Assembly: GCA_933228675.1 (NCBI GenBank)
Contig: OW121743.1
Location: 13,859,371 to 13,923,370 of the forward strand
Direction of reading: 5' to 3'
DNA length: 64,000 nt
DNA from: Stomorhina lunata
Taxonomy: Eukaryota > Arthropoda > Insecta > Diptera > Rhiniidae
A program made the translations under genes and the position numbers. Position 1 is the first letter of the stretch; every line of letters starts with the position of its first letter. Positions 58,990 to 64,000 of the stretch are shown piece by piece. A model generated the notes under the pieces. The model was not told the origin of the DNA and searched no databases. It saw only the letters and a program-made list of their open reading frames with translations.

Positions 58990-61310
58990 ATAGAAAACTC
59001 TTAAACTTTTTAATGAAAAACAGTCTTTGCTACTAAGACTTTTGTTTTTAAAATTATCTCTAGAAAAGGCTTCACATCAACAACTTTTTTAAATAAAAGT
59101 CCCCCATTAACAATTCTTTTATAGAAAAGTCTTTCCATTAAAAATGTTTTAATTGAAAAGACTTCCTATCAACAATTTTTCTATAAAAAAAAGTCTTCCC
59201 ATCAACAACTTTTCAATAGAAAAGTCTTCCCTTCAAAAATTTTTTTATAGAAAAATATTTTCATCAACAATTCTTTTATAGAAAAGTCTTCCCATCAAAA
59301 TTTTTTCTATGGAAAAGTCTTCCCGATCAACAATTTTTGTTTAGAAAAATCTTTCCATCAACAACTTTTCAATAAAAAAGTCTTCCTATCTTCTTATCAA
59401 CAACTTTTCTACAAAAAAGTCTTCCTATCATCAACTTTTTTATAAAAAAGTCTTCCCATCACTCATTTTTCAATAGAAAAATGGTCCCATCAATAATTTT
59501 TCTATAGAAAACAACTCTCAATAAAAAACTTTTCAATAAAAAAGTCTTCCTATCTTCGCATCAACAACTTTTCTACAAAAAAGTCTTCCTATCATCAACT
59601 TTTTTTGTAGAAAAGTCTTCCCATCAATAATTTTTCTATAGAAAATTCTTCTTGTTAACAACTATTCTAAATGAAAGTCTTTTTATACACAATTTTTTTT
59701 ATAGAAAAGTCTTTTCAATCTCAATTTTTCTATAGAAAAGGCTTCCCATCAACAATTTTTCTTTAGAAAACCTTCCCATTAACATTTTTTCTATAGAAAA
59801 GTCTTCCCATCAAACAACTTTTCCGTAGATTGTTCTTTCCATCAACACCTTTTTTAAATAAGCTCTTCCCATCCATAATTTTTTTATAGAAAAGACTTCC
59901 CATTAACAACTTTTCAATAGAAAAGTCTTCACATTAATAATTTTTCTTTATAAAAACTTCAAATTAACAATTTTTCTATAGAAAGGTCTTCCCATCAAAC
60001 AATTTTTCTGTAGATTGTTCTTTCCATCAACACCTTTTTTAAATAAGCTTTTCCCATCCATAATTTTTCTATAGAAAAGCCTTCCCATCAACAACTTTTC
60101 TTTAGAAAAGTCTTTCCATCAAAAATGTTTCTATAGAAAAGTGTTCCTATCAACAAATTTTCTATAGAAATGTCTTCCCATAAACAATTTTTCTATAGAA
60201 AAGTTTTCCCATCAACAACTTTTCTATAGAAAAGTATTTCCATCAACAACTTTTCTATAGAAAAGTCTTCAAATCAACAACTTTTCTATAGAAAAGTATT
60301 TCCATCAACAACTTTCCTATACAAAAGTCTTCCCTTCAACAGTTTTTCTATAGAAAAGTCTTCCCATCAACAACTTTTCTATAGAAAAGTCTTTCCATCA
60401 AAAACTTTCCTATAGAAAAGTCTTCCCATCAACAACTTTTTCTAAAAAAAGTCTTTCAGTCAACAACTTTTCTATAGAAAAGTCTTCCCATCAACAACTT
60501 TTCTATATAAAAGTCTTCCGATCAACGATTTTTCTACAGAAAAGCCTCTCCATCAATAACTTTTCTATAGAAAAGTCTTCCCATGAACAACTTTTCTATG
60601 AAAAAGTCTTCCCATCAACAAATTTTCAATAGAAAAGTCTTCCTATCAACAACTTTCCTATAGAAAAGTCTTCCTATCAACAACTTTCCTATAGAAAAGT
60701 CTTGCCAGCAACAACTTTCCTATAAAAAACTCTTCCCAACATCAAATTTTCTATAGAAAACTCTTTCCATCATAAACTATTCTGTAGAAAACTCTTTCTA
60801 TCAACAACTTTTCTATAAAAAAGTCTTCCTATCATCAACTTTTTTATAGAAAAATATTCCCATCAATAATTTTTCTATAGAAAATTCTTCCTATAAACAA
60901 CTTTTCTAAATAATAGTCTTTTCGTACAAAATTTTTCTTTAGAAAATTTCTTTCCGTTCCCAATTTTTCTATAGAAAGATCTTCCTATCAGACATTTTTC
61001 TAAAGAAAAGTGTTACCGTCAACAAGTTTTCTTTAGAAAAGTCTTTTCATTAACAATTTTTCTACAAAAAAAGTCTTCCTATCAACAATCTTTCTATAGA
61101 AAAGTGTTCTTATCAACAATTTTTCTATAGGAAAATCTTCCCATCAAAAGGGTTTCCAAAGAAAAGTCTTCCCACCATCAATTTTTCTATAGGGAGGGTT
61201 TCCTATCAAAAATTTTTCTATAGAAATGTCTTTCTGTCAACAATTTTTTGTATAGAAATATCTTCCTGTCAACAACTTTTCTATGGAAAAGTCTTCCCAT
61301 CAACAAGTAT
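58990..61310 (-). repeat. 31-bp satellite array, subfamily H, highly diverged
   Basis: About 72 units around TTTTCTATAGAAAA plus GTCTTCCCATCAACAAC, with a 31-base step in the better preserved part (60100-60700). Nearly every monomer has substitutions, and 30-33-base lengths are common. Some larger blocks recur, such as a 59820-59900 block with GTAGATTGTTCTTTCCATCA that is repeated at about 60012. It looks much older than the F and D arrays. Confidence 0.93.
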
Positions 61311-62129
61311 ATACTCAAATAATTACAAAAAATTCACATTTTTGCGAAATTTTGTGATTTCAAAACGCAGGTACGGCGAAAGGGTTAAAGATATCGATAT
61401 AATTTTTTTTGTATTTTATTCTCCCAATTGTTTGTTTTATGCTACTGGAAAATATATTATTTATAATATTTGTTAAATAAAATTTTCAAAAAATTAAAAA
61501 GTGATTGTTGAAACCGGCCTGAGAAAAAAGTATAATTTTTAAAAAGAAAAAACTGAGTAAATTTAGTTTTATATTTAATGAAACTCGGGGAGTTGTAAAT
61601 AATGTCTTATTTTGAAATTTAATTTTCCTTAAGTAAATTTTTGGTTGCATATCCATAGGCGTTTCGTCAAGGACACGAATTTCAGGGGAAAAACCGCAAT
61701 AACTCCGAAATTGCTTCATGGATTTTTAATATTGATGACTTAAAATAAAGCTACTTTAGTTATCTTTTATACTTCGTTAATTTAATTTAAGAATTTAATT
61801 CTAAGTGGTTAAAAAAAAAGAAAAAAAGAACAATTTTTCCCAAACAAAAAAGTTTAACACTTTGTGGGCGGATGCGGCACGCGTCTTTGAATTTCTTGGA
61901 CAGGTAGTGCCTTAAATTTCAACAAAATTTCATAACTAAAAATAATCAGAAAAAATGGAAAATTTCCTTAAAAAGTTTGTTATTATGAGTAATAAAATGT
62001 TGTGCAAAACATAGCCAATATTTTGACATTTCTGTCAGCTTCAAGTTCAAAGTCGAAAGTAAAAGTAAAATAATTTTTGAAAACAGAAAATAGGAATAAT
62101 TGACAGCTAGACAGGCAAAATATTAAAGC
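61311..62129. other. spacer, no gene seen
   Basis: AT-rich. A 77-residue minus-strand frame (61486-61719) starts with non-repetitive residues but turns into low-complexity sequence and has no recognisable domain. No RNA gene seen. Confidence 0.45.
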
Positions 62130-62440
62130 CATTTAATGAAACAAACCACAGCCAACATTAACCATAACACAACAATTCTCTTAGATGAAAAGAAAAGCCT
62201 ACTTTTAGGAGGCAAAATCCTAGTTAGGTGAAACGTGTGAGAAGTAAACAACAATCAATTGATAGATGATTACATGTCAAGTGTTTGATTTGAGAAGATG
62301 AGTATTTTTTTAAAGATAAAATAAGAATACAACAAAACCAAAAATATATTGTTTAAAATTATATCAACAGCTGTTGTTACTTACAAACAAAATGTGTTGT
62401 GTGCTTTTAGGATGATTTTAAAAATATACGAAAAAAAGAA
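62130..62440 (+). repeat. recurrent module B, plus orientation
   Basis: Matches 2410-2690 inverted (strongest) and 46880-47200 direct. It contains CAACAGCTGTTG, GATAGATGATTAC, CATGTCAAGTGTTTG and AAAGCCTACTTTTAGGAGGC. Its conservation across three sites exceeds that of neighbouring spacer. Confidence 0.8.
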
Positions 62441-62764
62441 AAATAAAAATTTAAGCAACTTTAATAATGAAAATTTGTTAAATAAAGTTAAACTAATTAA
62501 AATGATCGTCACAGAAAATCCTTTCCATGTCTAACAGTAATAACTTTTCTTTGTCGTTACGTTTTTCCTTTAAAAACGTGAAAGGAATTATTTTTGCAAA
62601 CAACCGAAAACAAAATTAAACACTTTTTGTCGTTTTTACAAAGTTATATTTTTATTAACTTTAGAGATAATCCCTAAAACACACTTCACAAAATCGCTTA
62701 ACAAATATTCTTAGCCTCACTGTTCTCTTATACGCGTCTCAATTAAAAGTCTGCCACGATATCA
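62441..62764. other. spacer, nothing recognised
   Basis: AT-rich with no feature supported. Confidence 0.45.
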
Positions 62765-62937
62765 GTTCGTCAGAATTTTATAGTAGAGACGAGAGTTTCT
62801 AGCGTTTCCTGCAGACAGACAGACATCGCTCAATCGTCTTAGAATTTCATAAGGATTCACAAAATATATCCATTTTGGTTTTTGAACCAATATTAAAGAA
62901 ATTACCCCATTCTTTTTAATGGTGGGTATAAAAAAGT
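62765..62937 (+). mobile_element. diverged relative of the DINE/mini-me-like element, 3' part
   Basis: GACAGACAGACATCGCTCAA, then ATCGTCTTAGAAT, and a terminal TGGTGGGTATAAAA correspond to CGGACATCGCTAAATCGACT, CAGAAAG and GGTGGTGAAGGGTATAA in the full-length copies, at clearly lower identity. Probably an older or different subfamily. Confidence 0.5.
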
Positions 62938-63087
62938 CGTTGATTTTGTTCGATGCTTGTGGAGAAATGAAAAAACATCCAATTTATAAATTGTTCTTAT
63001 AATAAAGAGTTACTTTTTAACAATAAACTTATAAAAACGAATTATTTTTTTCAGCTTCAAAAAACTCAAGAAACAAGGCAATGATGA
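62938..63087 (+). repeat. module A, left half, interrupted by a mobile element
   Basis: Matches about 1480-1630 in direct orientation (TTGATTTT, CAATTTATAAATTGTTC versus CAAATTTATAAATTATTC, TAATAAAGAGTT, AACAATAAACTTATAAAAA). The module continues after 63862. Confidence 0.8.
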
Positions 63088-63862
63088 AAGAAAGTGCTAT
63101 AGTCGGTCAAGCCTGACTATATGATACCCTTTACCACTAAGGTCACAGATGCTCTTTTTCCTTTATAAAGAATATTTGCTAAATTTTGCCTTTATACAAA
63201 CATTTTCTCAAAACTTATATATTTAAGCTGTTTCCGTCATTTGGACTTATGTGAGAGCTAGGGTCAAATGTGAACCGATTATAATTTGGCAAATTGATTA
63301 TAGTTTTCAGAAATTATGTATTCAAAAAATCAACTCAAAATTCTTATTATCTTCAGATTTAGGAGCGTTTTAGTGATTTTTGTCTAATGTCTTTGACAGA
63401 AGAGATTGTATGGCAGCTATGGTCAAATATAGACCAATTTCAACGAAATTTGGGACAATGATTTAAGGTTATATAAGCAGTATTTGTGTTAAATTTCATG
63501 AAAAAATGTAAATATTTGTGGCCAAAATATCAATTCCGGGAATCGCAACCTATGGGAGGTACCATAAATATTAAACAGATTTTAACGAATTTCAATTTCA
63601 TGGTCCTACTATCAAAAAAATTATCTGTGCCAAATTTCATCAAATTATCTTTAGAATTGCGACCTGTAGTTTGATTACAAAGTTTACATGGGGGTCCAGT
63701 CAGCCAGACGGACTGACGGACTAACATCGCTAAATCGACTCAGAAAGTGCTTCTAAGCCTATTGGTATACTAAAAGGTGGGTCCAAAATAAATATTTCTA
63801 TGCGTTACATACATCAGCACATACTTATAATACCCTTTTCACCTATAGTAGTGAAGGGTATT
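63088..63862 (+). mobile_element. DINE/mini-me-like element, full-length copy inside module A
   Basis: Begins AAAGTGCTATAGTCGGTCAA with the 5' hairpin. Subterminal inverted repeats are TACCCTTTACCAC at 63125-63137 and GTAGTGAAGGGTA at 63848-63860 (two mismatches between the arms). The CGGA core is short (GACGGACTGACGGAC near 63706-63720). It matches the 4147-4880 copy throughout. The uninterrupted module A at 1480-1780 gives the empty site. Open frames within it on both strands are repeat-derived. Confidence 0.8.
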
Positions 63863-64000
63863 TTTTTTCAGAAGCCTACATTTAGGCGAAAATGAATGAC
63901 ACACAAAAGCTCAATGACACGGAGGGAGACTGATGATGGAATGAAAAATTGAGTAAAATAAAAAACATTAGGATAATTCATAATAGTCGGGTAGTTTAGG
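63863..64000 (+). repeat. module A, right half
   Basis: Continues the match to 1640-1780: GCCTACATTTAGGCGAA versus GCCTACATTTGGGCGAA, GAATGAC, GATGAAAAATTGAG or GGAATGAAAAATTGAG, and TAATAGTC. It runs off the window edge. Confidence 0.8.

Noticed and set aside
1..61310. TTCTATAGAA as STAT sites
   Set aside because: The spacing between TTC and GAA is four bases rather than the three preferred by the fly factor, and the box is explained by the satellite palindrome.
62765..62937. Possible tRNA or small RNA gene suggested by GC-richer paired segments
   Set aside because: No cloverleaf or A/B boxes found; the segment aligns instead with the 3' part of the DINE-like element.

Overview
The window looks like gene-poor, satellite-rich DNA from an insect nuclear genome, most likely a fly (Diptera). 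It is extremely AT-rich. It carries dispersed elements with a CGGA microsatellite core, 13-base subterminal inverted repeats and a 5' hairpin, an organisation known from fly DINE-1/mini-me (Helentron-derived) elements. It has no bacterial gene density. The fly assignment is an inference from repeat style; the species cannot be read from this sequence. I see no convincing intact protein gene, rRNA or tRNA. Long open frames exist only because short tandem repeats lack stop codons.

By position: 31-bp satellites at 1-1151, 1883-2379, 2890-3860, 6582-8217 (with a 200-base assembly gap), 10503-13965 and 15341-18636. A composite repeat containing a 132-bp satellite lies at 20840-22405. A 30-bp satellite lies at 23985-25800. 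Two 12-bp satellites lie at 27597-29300 and 30771-32982. A zone of foldbacks, an almost perfect 127-bp palindrome, a possible decayed coding fragment and two medium-period repeat elements fills 33000-41400. More 31-bp satellites lie at 42401-42965, 44308-46480, 49141-50310, 50873-52600, 56160-57603 and 58990-61310, and a TCGACTATAGTCGA satellite at 52670-53480. By rough addition of these intervals, about 27 of 64 kb is short-period tandem repeat.

The main structural result is that nearly all of these arrays are variants of one scheme. A 31-base monomer is built of a 14-base, usually palindromic box (TTTTCTATAGAAAA or a close relative) and a 17-base box that is uniform within an array but different between arrays. 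Arrays of one subfamily occur in opposite orientations: + - + - across 2.9-18.6 kb, - + at 49.1-52.6 kb, and + ... - between 44.7 and 57.6 kb. A transcript crossing a pair could fold into long double-stranded RNA.

The apparently unique spacers are not unique either. At least six modules (called A-F here) recur next to different arrays, in both orientations. The region therefore appears to have grown by duplication and inversion of satellite-plus-flank units, later interrupted by mobile elements. The gap at 7654-7853 is flanked by the same 347 bases on both sides, which suggests an unmerged contig overlap rather than real sequence.
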